A model generated the notes under the pieces. It was given only the letters and a program-made list of their open reading frames with translations. It was not told the origin of the DNA and did not search any database. A stretch of DNA of 64,000 nt from an uncultured Pseudomonadota bacterium (lineage in GTDB: Bacteria > Pseudomonadota > Gammaproteobacteria > Steroidobacterales > Steroidobacteraceae): assembly GCA_902826225.1 (NCBI GenBank), contig CADEED010000001.1, positions 9,642-73,641 on the forward strand. Reading direction: 5' to 3'. This document shows positions 25,948-35,703 of the stretch, one piece after another. Each line of letters starts with the position of its first letter. The first letter of the stretch is position 1. Position numbers and translations under genes: made by a program.

Positions 25948-27618
25948 TCATTCTCCCACGACCACGAGCGCGACACCCTGCCGCGGTAATCCGACCTCGA
26001 TCCGGGCGGCACGTCCGTGGCGCGCGAGTGGTAGTGGTTCGGCGACGAGCCGCGACGCCTGCTCGAGCGCCGCATACTGCGTGGCATCGGGCGCGATTGG
26101 CGAACCCATCGCCTTCCACGCCGCGAACGAATTCGCGTGCGCGCCATCGACGCGCCACAACGAGACGCGCGCGGCTTTCTTCGGCAGGCCCGCGATGTCG
26201 ATTCGCACCGCGGCGTCGGGCCCCGCCACATCGTCATCGTGGTAGTGCCAGAGCAGGATGGCGATCTTCGTGCCGGCTCGGGTCGCGATGACGCCGACAT
26301 CCGGCTCGCCGCGAATTCCATCCGCGATGACCGTCGCGAGCGGGATCTGCGCACTGCTGGTCGCGCGCAGTTTTTCGCGTCCGAGTTGCGCGAACAGGCG
26401 GAATACATTGAGAACCGGCAGATCGACGCCGTTCGTCGCGAGCTGGCGGTACCCGGCGAACCATGGCTGGCTCTCGAACGTGAACGACCACGAGAGCACT
26501 CCCTCGAGATTCACCCTGCGCTGCTCGGCGAGCTCCCAGATCCGCGCGAAACTCGCGGCGGTGTAACTCGAATACATCGTGCCGTTGCGATAGGCGTTCT
26601 GGGGTCCCGGGCAGGCCGCACAGCCTTCCGGGTCGCTCTCTCCAATGACGACGGGCTTGTTCGCCAGGGCCGGCACCGATAGCACCTTCGTAAACCCGCC
26701 ATCCACCTCCTTGAGATGCTGCGAGATGCCCATGCGCACGTGGCCGTCGACGAATGCCGGGCGTCCCTTCGCATGAAACGCGAGGAAGTCGGTGGGCGTG
26801 CCGGTCTGCCCAGTCGCGTGATTCTTCCCGGAGGTGACGTGCTGCAGGAAGCCGTCCATGAACTCGCCGCCGGGTCCGGCGGTATCCGGCCCACCCACGC
26901 GCGCCGTCGGCAGGGCGCGGCGCACGCCGGCGATCGCGAAGTCGTGCAGCTTGTAGAAGTCGGCCGGCGTGCCCTGCCAGTAGAAACGCAAGTTGGCTTC
27001 GTTCCATACCTCGAAATACCAGCGCTCGACCTCCGCCCGGCCGTAGCGCTCGACGTTGTGTTTCGTCCATTGGTAGACGAGTTCGCCCCACTTCTCGTAG
27101 CTCTTCGGCGGCCAGGTCCAGCCGGTCGCGATGAGCTTGTAATCGAAACCGGGGCGCCACGCGTGCTGATAGAGCGTGCCCGTGGGCGCGGTGCTCATCG
27201 CCTCGGGGGTGAATCCGATCTGTAGATAGGGCCGGACGCCGCGCGCCAGATAGGTATCGATGATGCGATCGACGACCGTGAAGTCGTAGACCGGCTGGCC
27301 GTCCGCCGTCTCGGTGTACAGGTTCGTGCTGCCCCACTTGAACGCCGGCGTGCCGTCGCCTGAAGTCATGAGATTGTGTGCGCGGAAGTAGACCTCGCCG
27401 GGCCGCAGCTCGCCGAGTTCCGCGAGCAGCTTGCGGCCGTCTTTCATGGTGGCGTAGTTGGGTTCGTCGGCGCCGAAGAAGCGCCACACGGGCGGCAACG
27501 AACCGACGGCGCGCGATGCGTCCACCGTGACGTCGACCGGGCGCGGCGCGGCGGCTTGCGAGAACCCGGCCACGCCCGCGAACGACAACATCAGCAGCAT
27601 GACGCGAATGCAATTCAT
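25948..27618 (-). CDS. Secreted GH39-family glycoside hydrolase
   Basis: A 556-residue exported enzyme. A signal peptide (ends near GFSQA) is followed by a TIM barrel with the GH39 features: acid/base Glu in WYFEVWNEANL (about residue 190) and nucleophile Glu in VVIGESDPEG (about 310), then a C-terminal beta-sandwich. GH39 includes beta-xylosidases and enzymes acting on other plant or exopolysaccharide side chains. The neighbouring oligogalacturonate lyase suggests pectin or xylan side chains as substrate. ATG 27618 is chosen for the signal peptide, with a GGGGGTG ribosome site. It is divergent from the lyase, with 136 bases between. Confidence 0.85.
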   Translation of the reverse strand: MNCIRVMLLMLSFAGVAGFSQAAAPRPVDVTVDASRAVGSLPPVWRFFGADEPNYATMKDGRKLLAELGELRPGEVYFRAHNLMTSGDGTPAFKWGSTNLYTETADGQPVYDFTVVDRIIDTYLARGVRPYLQIGFTPEAMSTAPTGTLYQHAWRPGFDYKLIATGWTWPPKSYEKWGELVYQWTKHNVERYGRAEVERWYFEVWNEANLRFYWQGTPADFYKLHDFAIAGVRRALPTARVGGPDTAGPGGEFMDGFLQHVTSGKNHATGQTGTPTDFLAFHAKGRPAFVDGHVRMGISQHLKEVDGGFTKVLSVPALANKPVVIGESDPEGCAACPGPQNAYRNGTMYSSYTAASFARIWELAEQRRVNLEGVLSWSFTFESQPWFAGYRQLATNGVDLPVLNVFRLFAQLGREKLRATSSAQIPLATVIADGIRGEPDVGVIATRAGTKIAILLWHYHDDDVAGPDAAVRIDIAGLPKKAARVSLWRVDGAHANSFAAWKAMGSPIAPDATQYAALEQASRLVAEPLPLARHGRAARIEVGLPRQGVALVVVGE

Positions 27619-27754
27619 GACACCCCCACGGACGAGTCGAAATCGTACTCCGCAGCCGTCTCGCGCATGATCCCGATTGCGGCGCGAGCGATCACCTTTT
27701 GCGCGATCACGGCGCATTGTGCATATTCCCCGCGCACGACCCGCGCGCGACGAC

Positions 27755-29044
27755 GTGAACACGACGACCCGGGCTATTTCATGTGCCTTGCTGTGCTGCG
27801 GCCACTCGCTCGCCGCGCCGCCGGTCGATTGGCTGGATCCGGACACCGGTCACCGCGTCGTCCGCCTCTCGAGCGAGGCCGGCACGCGCTCGCTGTACTT
27901 CCATCAGAACAGCGTCACGCCCGACGGCCGCTTCGTCATCGTCGACTCCGACCGTGGCATCAAGGCGATCGAACTCGCCACGCGCAAGAACACGCTCGTC
28001 GTTCCGGGTAGGTTCCGGACCCTGTTCGTGGGACGCAAGACGGGCCTCATCTACTACTCTGCGGGCACGGCCACCACGGGCGCCGACCCGAGCGCGGGCC
28101 GCGAGATCTTCACGGTGAAGCCCTCGGGCGGAAAGCCGAAGAAGATCGCAACGGTGGAGCGCGGCACGATCGGCTCCGTGAACGCAGATGAAACGCTGTT
28201 GCTGGGCGTGTACGCCGAACGTGAATGGCAACTCGAACAGGGACCGCGCGATCCGCGATTCGACGCCAACTACCAGGCGACGGACAAGGACGGAAAGCCG
28301 CTCTCGTTCGCGGAGGCGAAAGAGGTTCGACTCCTGCAGCGCGAGCAGGCGCGCATCCCCATGGCGCTGTTCACCATCGACACTCGGACCGGCGAACGGA
28401 AGATCATTCACGAGTCGACGGACTGGTTGAATCACCTGCAGTTTTCACCCACCGTTCCGGACGAGCTGATGTTCTGCCACGAAGGCCCGTGGCACCGCGT
28501 CGACCGTATCTGGCGCAAGAAGCTCGGCGGCAAGCCCCAGCTCGTTTACAAGCGCGCGATGAACATGGAGATCGCCGGACATGAATTCTTCGACGTCGAT
28601 GGACGGACCATCTGGTACGACCTGCAGACGCCGCGTGGCGAGGATTTCTGGCTGGCATCGTCGACGTCCGAGGGCCGTCGCACCTGGTACCACCTGGAAC
28701 GCGACATGTGGTCCGTGCACTTCAACATCTCTCCGGACGGCCGACTGTTCTCCGGCGACGGTGGCGACGAGGAAATGGTCGCCCACGCGAAGAACGGCAA
28801 GTGGCTCTATCTATTCCGCCCGCGGATGATCCCGGATGTCGCCGGCATCTCGGCGCCGAACTCGGAGTCGCTGATCCATCCCGGCACGCTCGCTCCCGAG
28901 AAACTCGTCAACATGAAGGCGCACGACTACCGTCTCGAGCCAAACATGTTCTTCACGATCGACGGGAAGTGGATCATCTTCCGTTCGAACATGCACGGAG
29001 AGGTGCACACCTACATGGTCGAAGTCGCGAAGGCCGCGGGCTGA
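27755..29044 (+). CDS. ogl: Oligogalacturonate lyase (PL22)
   Basis: A 429-residue beta-propeller lyase that splits unsaturated di- and oligogalacturonates to 5-keto-4-deoxyuronate, the KduI substrate. Family segments include TGHRVVRLS, SLYFHQNSVTPDGR, the metal-binding His residues in HLQFSPTVPDELMFCHEGPW and WYDLQTPRGEDFWLA. GTG 27755 is chosen; the first 20 residues (AISCALLCCGHSLAA) look like a weak signal peptide, so a periplasmic place is possible, unlike the cytosolic Dickeya enzyme. No Shine-Dalgarno sequence is visible. The convergent rhaB gene ends 12 bases downstream. Confidence 0.92.
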   Translation: MNTTTRAISCALLCCGHSLAAPPVDWLDPDTGHRVVRLSSEAGTRSLYFHQNSVTPDGRFVIVDSDRGIKAIELATRKNTLVVPGRFRTLFVGRKTGLIYYSAGTATTGADPSAGREIFTVKPSGGKPKKIATVERGTIGSVNADETLLLGVYAEREWQLEQGPRDPRFDANYQATDKDGKPLSFAEAKEVRLLQREQARIPMALFTIDTRTGERKIIHESTDWLNHLQFSPTVPDELMFCHEGPWHRVDRIWRKKLGGKPQLVYKRAMNMEIAGHEFFDVDGRTIWYDLQTPRGEDFWLASSTSEGRRTWYHLERDMWSVHFNISPDGRLFSGDGGDEEMVAHAKNGKWLYLFRPRMIPDVAGISAPNSESLIHPGTLAPEKLVNMKAHDYRLEPNMFFTIDGKWIIFRSNMHGEVHTYMVEVAKAAG

Positions 29045-29056
29045 CGGTGCCGGCCA

Positions 29057-30409
29057 TCAGGCCTTCTCTTCGAGCCGGTGCCGCCACAGCGCCTGGTAGT
29101 CGGGCAACCCGGGCAGTCTGAGTGGAATGACGGAGTGCGGCGTTCCGGAGGGCGGCGACGCGACGCCCGCCAGATAGGCGGCGACGCGCGTCCCGCCGCC
29201 ATCGGGATACGTGCGCACGGCGCCCACCGGCACGCAGGCGGCGAGCAGCCCCGCGAACAAGGGATTTCGCGCGAGCGGTCCGTCGACGAAGATCTCGCCC
29301 GCGGCGCCGAGCGACTCGATGAGCAGCGCCGTCATCATTGCGGAGTAGAGGGTCGCCAACGAGGCGCGTTGCGCGCCGTCGAGTTCCCCGCGGTCGAGGG
29401 TGCCGACACGGCCTGCGTACGGCCCGCCGCTCGCGAACGCCGGCAGCGCCATCGCGCCGCGCGCGAGCACGTCGCCCACGGCCTCGATGGTCGGCACGCC
29501 GGATCCCCGCGCGATCGCTTCGTACTCGCGCCCTCCCATGTACCGGGCCGTCGCGATCGGCGCGCCGAACGCATTGACGTTCGCGAGCATGTCCCGATCC
29601 TCACGCAGTCGCCGCAGATCGCCGCGATTGGCCATGACGATGGTCCAGGTGCCGCTGGAAACGACGGTGAACGCCTCGCGCTCGCGGTCGAGCAGGAACC
29701 GCAGGTAGGACGCGTTCGAGTCGTGGATGCCGCACGCAACCGCGCACGTCGGGTCGATCCCCGTCGTCGCGGCAACCGCCGGCCGGATGGGGCCGAGCCG
29801 TTCCGCGGCCCTGCGCATCGGCGGCAGGAGCCGCGCCCACCCCTGCTTCCGCGCGAGCACGGAATACGTCTGGTCGATCGGCCGCCAAAGATCGGTGTGC
29901 GTGCCGAGTGACGTGACCTCCGTGGACATGACACCCGAAAGGCGCCACGACCAGTATTGCGGGTACAACAGGAGTTGCGCGGCGCGCTCGAACAGCTGCG
30001 GGCGCCGCTGCTGTAGATAGAAGAGCTGCCGGCCGAGGTTGAGACCCTGCGGCAGGTTCGGAGAAAAGGTGTGGGAATACGCGTCACGCAGGCCGGAATA
30101 CTCCGCGGCCACCTCGTCGAACGCCGTGTCTTCGTAGTCGGGCGCCGCGAGGATCCCGCCGGCATGGTCCACCAGCACGGCGGCGGCGCCGTGCGCGATG
30201 GGTACGATCACCGTGACGCGCTCGCGGCCCGGCGCCTGGCGCAGCGCATCGAGCAGCCAGGCTTCGATCCCGACCACGTCGAGCTCGAGTCCGTTGGGGC
30301 CGCGCACGAGCTCATTCGCGCGCCGCAGGCTCCAGATTTCCTGCCCGCGACCGGGATCGACGATCGCGATCTTCGCGTTCGTCTTGCCGATGTCGAGCAC
30401 CGCGATCAT
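29057..30409 (-). CDS. rhaB: L-rhamnulokinase (FGGY family)
   Basis: A 450-residue sugar kinase of the ASKHA fold. It opens with the phosphate-1 motif VLDIGKTNAKIAIVD, and has the catalytic Asp region CGIHDSNASYLRFL and the adenosine/phosphate-2 motif VSSGTWTIVMA. Its place after the RhaSTPQ transporter and opposite the rhamnose isomerase and aldolase identifies L-rhamnulose as the substrate, although the sequence alone would also allow fuculose. ATG 30409 overlaps the rhaQ stop (ATGA). It is the last gene of the minus-strand rhamnose operon. Confidence 0.88.
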   Translation of the reverse strand: MIAVLDIGKTNAKIAIVDPGRGQEIWSLRRANELVRGPNGLELDVVGIEAWLLDALRQAPGRERVTVIVPIAHGAAAVLVDHAGGILAAPDYEDTAFDEVAAEYSGLRDAYSHTFSPNLPQGLNLGRQLFYLQQRRPQLFERAAQLLLYPQYWSWRLSGVMSTEVTSLGTHTDLWRPIDQTYSVLARKQGWARLLPPMRRAAERLGPIRPAVAATTGIDPTCAVACGIHDSNASYLRFLLDREREAFTVVSSGTWTIVMANRGDLRRLREDRDMLANVNAFGAPIATARYMGGREYEAIARGSGVPTIEAVGDVLARGAMALPAFASGGPYAGRVGTLDRGELDGAQRASLATLYSAMMTALLIESLGAAGEIFVDGPLARNPLFAGLLAACVPVGAVRTYPDGGGTRVAAYLAGVASPPSGTPHSVIPLRLPGLPDYQALWRHRLEEKA

Positions 30410-31341
30410 CTGCGCTGCAGCCACGCCGGTACTGCGACCACGAGGATCAGCAGCGCACCCGTGAAGATCGACATGACGATGCCGGGAATGTTCATGAGTC
30501 CCAGGCCGAACGTGACCAGACCGAACACCAGCGCCGCGAGCACCACGCCCATGATCGTGCCCTTTCCGCCCCAGACGGATACGCCGCCCAGGATGACGAT
30601 GCCGATGACCTCGAGCTCCCAGCCCTGCGCGATGGACGGGCGCGTGGACCCGAGGCGCGAGGTGAGGAGCACGGCCGCGAGACCGGCGAACAGACCGGTC
30701 AGCGCGAACAGCGCGAACTTGTAGCGGTTCACGTCGAGACCCGCGAACCGGCTCGCCACCGGGTTCGCGCCGATCGCGTAGATCGCGCGGCCCCAGCGCG
30801 TGCGATGCAGAAACAGGCCGAACGCCAGCGCGAACACCGCGAACAGCGCGAGCTCGATGGAGACGGGGCCGGCGAGATAGCCTTGCCCGAAAACGGCGAA
30901 CGACCCGGGATATTCCTTGAGCACGCGATTGCCCAGGATCGCGTACGCGGCGCCGCGGAACAGCGTCATCGTGCCGATGGTCGCGACGATCGACGGTACA
31001 CGGCCGACCGTCACGAGCGCGCCATTCACGCATCCGGCCAGCAACCCGGTCGCCAGGCCCAGACCCAACAAACCCGGCGTTCCGACGCCGTGCGCTGCGC
31101 CGAGGCCCATCGTCACCGAAGCGAGCGCGATGATCGCGGCGACCGAGATGTCGATCTCCCCGGCGATGATGAGCAGCGCCAGCGGCAACGCGATCAGCGC
31201 GCGCTCGGTGAAATTGAAGCTCGCGTCCGAGAGGGTGTCGACGTTCAGGAAGTACGGCGACAGCGATGAGAACAGCACGACTTCGGCGACGAGCACGAGG
31301 CCGAGCATCGACTCCCAGCGCATCAACTTCACGAGTGTCAT
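30406..31341 (-). CDS. rhaQ: Rhamnose ABC transporter permease
   Basis: A 311-residue inner-membrane permease of the RbsC/BPD_transp_2 family, with about 8-10 hydrophobic helices. Family motifs are IAGEIDISVAAIIALAS near residue 60 and IVILGGVSVWGGKGTIMG near 245. It forms a heterodimeric channel with RhaP. ATG 31341 overlaps the rhaP stop, and its own stop overlaps rhaB. The set S-T-P-Q is the layout of the rhizobial rhamnose transporter. Confidence 0.9.
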   Translation of the reverse strand: MTLVKLMRWESMLGLVLVAEVVLFSSLSPYFLNVDTLSDASFNFTERALIALPLALLIIAGEIDISVAAIIALASVTMGLGAAHGVGTPGLLGLGLATGLLAGCVNGALVTVGRVPSIVATIGTMTLFRGAAYAILGNRVLKEYPGSFAVFGQGYLAGPVSIELALFAVFALAFGLFLHRTRWGRAIYAIGANPVASRFAGLDVNRYKFALFALTGLFAGLAAVLLTSRLGSTRPSIAQGWELEVIGIVILGGVSVWGGKGTIMGVVLAALVFGLVTFGLGLMNIPGIVMSIFTGALLILVVAVPAWLQRR

Positions 31342-32320
31342 GCGGCGCGGGACTCGAGGATGGTGCGGACGTGCGCACGGTTGCGCGCGCTCAGCAGCAC
31401 GGCGGCGATGATCACCACGCCGTTGATGAACATCTGCCAGAACGCGGAGATACCGACGAGCGGCAGACTGTTGCGGATGATGCCGATGAACAGGCAGCCG
31501 ATGACCACGCCGAGTGCCGTCCCGCTGCCGCCGGCGATGGCCACGCCACCGATGAGACAGGCCGCGATCACCTGCAGCTCGAAGCCCAGCGCGATGTCGG
31601 TGTAGGCAACCGCGAACTTCGCCACCCACAGATAGCCGCACAGCCCCGCGATCGCGCCGCATGCCAGGTAGGCGAGGAATTGCATGCGCCCGGGATCGAT
31701 TCCCGAACAGGCCGCCGCCTCGGGGTTCCCGCCGGCCGCGTACAGTGCACGCGCGACGCGCAGATACCGGAGGCCGAGGACGAAGGCGATCGCGGCCACG
31801 ATCGCGAACCAGGACAGCGTCGACAGCCCGAGGAACCCGGCGCGCGTGAAGGCGACGAACGCCGGCGACATCTCGTTCTCGTTGACCCAGGCGCCGCCCG
31901 ACAGTGGATAGATGACGCCGCCGTAGATGGACAGAGTGCCGAGCGTCACGACGATCGGCGGCAACCGCAGTTTCCAGACCAGCAGGCCGTTGATCGCCCC
32001 CAGCACGGCGCCGGCCACGCTGGCGATGCCGATCGCGACCGCAACCCCCAGACCCGGGAACGCGCGGTCGACGAGCGCCGCGAGCATTCCGCACAGCGCG
32101 AGGTTCGCGGCGACCGAGAGGTCGATGCCGCGCGCGAGAATCACCAGCATCTGCCCGAGCGCAAGCAGGATGAGGATGGCCGTGTCGTCGAGAAGGCCCG
32201 CGAGGCTGCGCGGCGCCGCGAAGCCCGGGAAGGCCACGGTGACGGCGAGGAAGACCGCGAGCGTGAGCCCGCCGAGCACGAGGTCGCGCCGCGCGGCGTC
32301 CGACAGGTCGCGGAGCCCCT

Positions 32321-32324
<4 letters not shown>
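31338..32324 (-). CDS. rhaP: Rhamnose ABC transporter permease
   Basis: A 328-residue inner-membrane permease of the same family as RhaQ. The motif ILARGIDLSVAANLALCG lies near residue 65 and ACLIGGVAIAGGSGTALG near 265. About ten hydrophobic helices are visible. It pairs with RhaQ and the ATPase RhaT. ATG 32324 overlaps the rhaT stop and its own stop overlaps the rhaQ start, so translation of the operon is coupled throughout. Confidence 0.9.
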
Positions 32325-33772
<1,448 letters not shown>

Positions 33773-33774
33773 GG

Positions 33775-34767
33775 TCAGAAGATCTGCGCGAATTCCGCCA
33801 CGTTCGATGCGTCGTAGACGAACGGCTTGCTCATCGCCCCGACGCCGTCCGCGGCGAACGTCACCTCGCCCATGCGACCCATCGATAACGGCTTGCCGGC
33901 ATCGCCGCCACGCGCGAGCTGCACCGCGATCTGCATCGCGGAGTAACCCAGGTCGATCGGATTCCAGATCGCGAACTTGGGCACGACGCCCTTCTGCACG
34001 TAGCCCGCGAGCTCCGAAGGCAGACCGAGTCCCGTGACCTTCACCCTTCCTGTGAGCCCCTGGTCCTCGACGGCACGCGCCGACGCGACGATACCGATGG
34101 AGCTGATGCTCACGAGCACCGCGAGATCGGGGTGCTGCTTGAGCAGCGCGACGGCCTCGCGATATGACTTGTCGGAAACGTCGTCACCATAGGCGACGCC
34201 CACCAGGTCCAGCCCCGGACGCGCGACCAGCGCCTTGCGCATCTGGTCGAGCCACGAGTTCTGGTTGGTCGACGTTGGAGTTGCCGACACCACGGCGAAC
34301 TTCCCCCGACCTTCTGACGCCAATTCAGCCGTCAGGGCGATCACTGTTTCACCGATGAGCTGATCCGACGAGGGCGCCAGGTGCGCATCGCGGCCCGCCT
34401 GGGCCACCGCGGAGTCGTACGACACCACCTTGATGCCACGGTCGCGCGCACGCGTGAGCGTGGGCACGAGCGCGTCCGGATCGTTGGCGGAAACCGCGAT
34501 GGCGTCGACGCGTTGCGCGATCAGCGCGTTCAGCACTTCGATCTGCCCTTCCGCCGTCGGCGTCGTGGGTCCGGTGAATATCACCTCCGCGCCGAGTTCC
34601 TTCGCGGCCTCGTCCGCACCCTTGCGCACGGCGTCGAAGAACCCGTTTCCCAGCGATTTCGCCACGACACCCACGCGCGTGGCCCCGGACCTCGGCGCTT
34701 CCGACTTGCCACAACCAGCCAGCGCGAGGATCGCGCACAGCATCGAGAGGAGTGTGGCGCGCGTCAT
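33775..34767 (-). CDS. rhaS: Rhamnose-binding periplasmic lipoprotein
   Basis: A 330-residue substrate-binding protein of the Peripla_BP_4 (RbsB-like) class. A signal peptide with lipobox LALAGC anchors it to the inner membrane. Binding-site segments are GVVAKSLGNGFFDAVRKGADEAA, AVSANDPDALVP and the Asp/Arg residues in VSYDSAVAQAGRDAHL. It delivers rhamnose to RhaPQT. The start overlaps the stop of the DeoR-family gene (ATGA). The name follows the rhizobial transporter, not the E. coli AraC-type RhaS. Confidence 0.9.
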   Translation of the reverse strand: MTRATLLSMLCAILALAGCGKSEAPRSGATRVGVVAKSLGNGFFDAVRKGADEAAKELGAEVIFTGPTTPTAEGQIEVLNALIAQRVDAIAVSANDPDALVPTLTRARDRGIKVVSYDSAVAQAGRDAHLAPSSDQLIGETVIALTAELASEGRGKFAVVSATPTSTNQNSWLDQMRKALVARPGLDLVGVAYGDDVSDKSYREAVALLKQHPDLAVLVSISSIGIVASARAVEDQGLTGRVKVTGLGLPSELAGYVQKGVVPKFAIWNPIDLGYSAMQIAVQLARGGDAGKPLSMGRMGEVTFAADGVGAMSKPFVYDASNVAEFAQIF

Positions 34768-35567
34768 GCGAGCTTTTTCATCTCGTCTTCGTCGGTGACC
34801 CTGGCGACGATCACCTTGATGCCCGCGGCCTGGAAATCCTCCAGCTCCTCGGGCCGCGCGCCGTCGTCGGTGACGATGGTGTTGATGCGATCGAGGCCCG
34901 CGACGATCATCGCGGACTTGCGGCGCAGCTTGGAGCTGTCCGCCATCACGATCACGTGTTCGCTGCGCTTCAGCAGCTTGGTCTGTGCCTGCACGATGAG
35001 CGGATCGGCTTCCATCATGCCGAAGCGGTTGAGTCCGTAGCAGCCCACGAACAGCTTGTTGCCCCAGAAGCTCTCGATGGTGTCGTTCTCGAACGGCGAC
35101 AGCACGATGTTCTGTTCGCGGAAGATCGTTCCGCCAGGCAGGGTGATGCGGTTGCGGCTCGTCGCGAGTAGTTTGGCCGCGATCGGGAACGAGTTCGTGA
35201 GGATGTCGAGATCGGAGTTCTGCAGGAACTCGACCAGCGCGAAGGTCGTCGTTCCGCCATTGATGATGATGCTCTCGCCGGGCTCGATGAGTTCGGCGGC
35301 CGCCCGCGCGATCGCGCGCTTCTGCGGCACGCTCACGTCCTGGCTCATCGCGAACGGCATGCCGACGAGATGCGGCTGGTTGCGCGGCCGAACAGCTTCG
35401 GCGCCGCCGCGGATGCGCTTCACCTCGCCCTTCTCCGCGAGCGCATTGATGTCGCGACGGATGGTCGCTTCGGAGGCGCCCAGCAGGTCCAACAGGTCCC
35501 CAACACTGACGATCGAGCGCTCGTCGACGAGCTTCAAAATCAGGTTGTGGCGTTCTTTTTCCAGCAT
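34764..35567 (-). CDS. rhaR: DeoR-family regulator of rhamnose genes
   Basis: A 267-residue repressor. The N-terminal winged helix has the DeoR signature SVGDLLDLLGASEATIRRDINALAEKG. The C-terminal DeoRC sensor domain (about 75-250) has the phosphosugar-binding residues INGGTTTFAL and the segment VMADSSKL. By analogy with rhizobial RhaR, it should respond to a phosphorylated rhamnose intermediate and control both divergent operons. ATG 35567 is chosen, with AAGGGG ahead; the frame continues upstream through the promoter. It is the first gene of the minus-strand operon. Confidence 0.9.
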   Translation of the reverse strand: MLEKERHNLILKLVDERSIVSVGDLLDLLGASEATIRRDINALAEKGEVKRIRGGAEAVRPRNQPHLVGMPFAMSQDVSVPQKRAIARAAAELIEPGESIIINGGTTTFALVEFLQNSDLDILTNSFPIAAKLLATSRNRITLPGGTIFREQNIVLSPFENDTIESFWGNKLFVGCYGLNRFGMMEADPLIVQAQTKLLKRSEHVIVMADSSKLRRKSAMIVAGLDRINTIVTDDGARPEELEDFQAAGIKVIVARVTDEDEMKKLA

Positions 35568-35608
35568 GCCGTACCCCTTAGCCGAGCCGTGATCGATTCT
35601 GAACGGGA

Positions 35609-35640
35609 TTGATTGTATATGACGGCTTCGTATGATAAAC
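35609..35640. promoter_or_regulatory. Divergent rhamnose promoters
   Basis: On the plus strand TTGATT (35609-35614), 16 bases and TATGAT (35631-35636) precede the aldolase gene. On the minus strand TACAAT (35617-35612) is a good -10 for the regulator operon. TATGA recurs at 35618 and 35631, 13 bases apart, possibly as direct half-sites for the DeoR-family regulator. The two promoters overlap face to face. Confidence 0.55.
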
Positions 35641-35703
35641 AGCCTCCCCATCAAGAGGAGGCCGCGCCGCGTACTGTAACGCCCGGCCGGACCGGAGACA
35701 TCG

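Noticed and set aside
27616-27632. CATGACACC at the GH39 start as a third LacI operator
   Set aside because: Only the first half matches; the following bases (CCCACGG) do not fit GGTTTCC.
27838-27852. GGACACCGGTCACC in the oligogalacturonate lyase gene as an operator
   Set aside because: It lies inside the coding sequence (DPDTGHRV) and differs from the two promoter sites at several positions.
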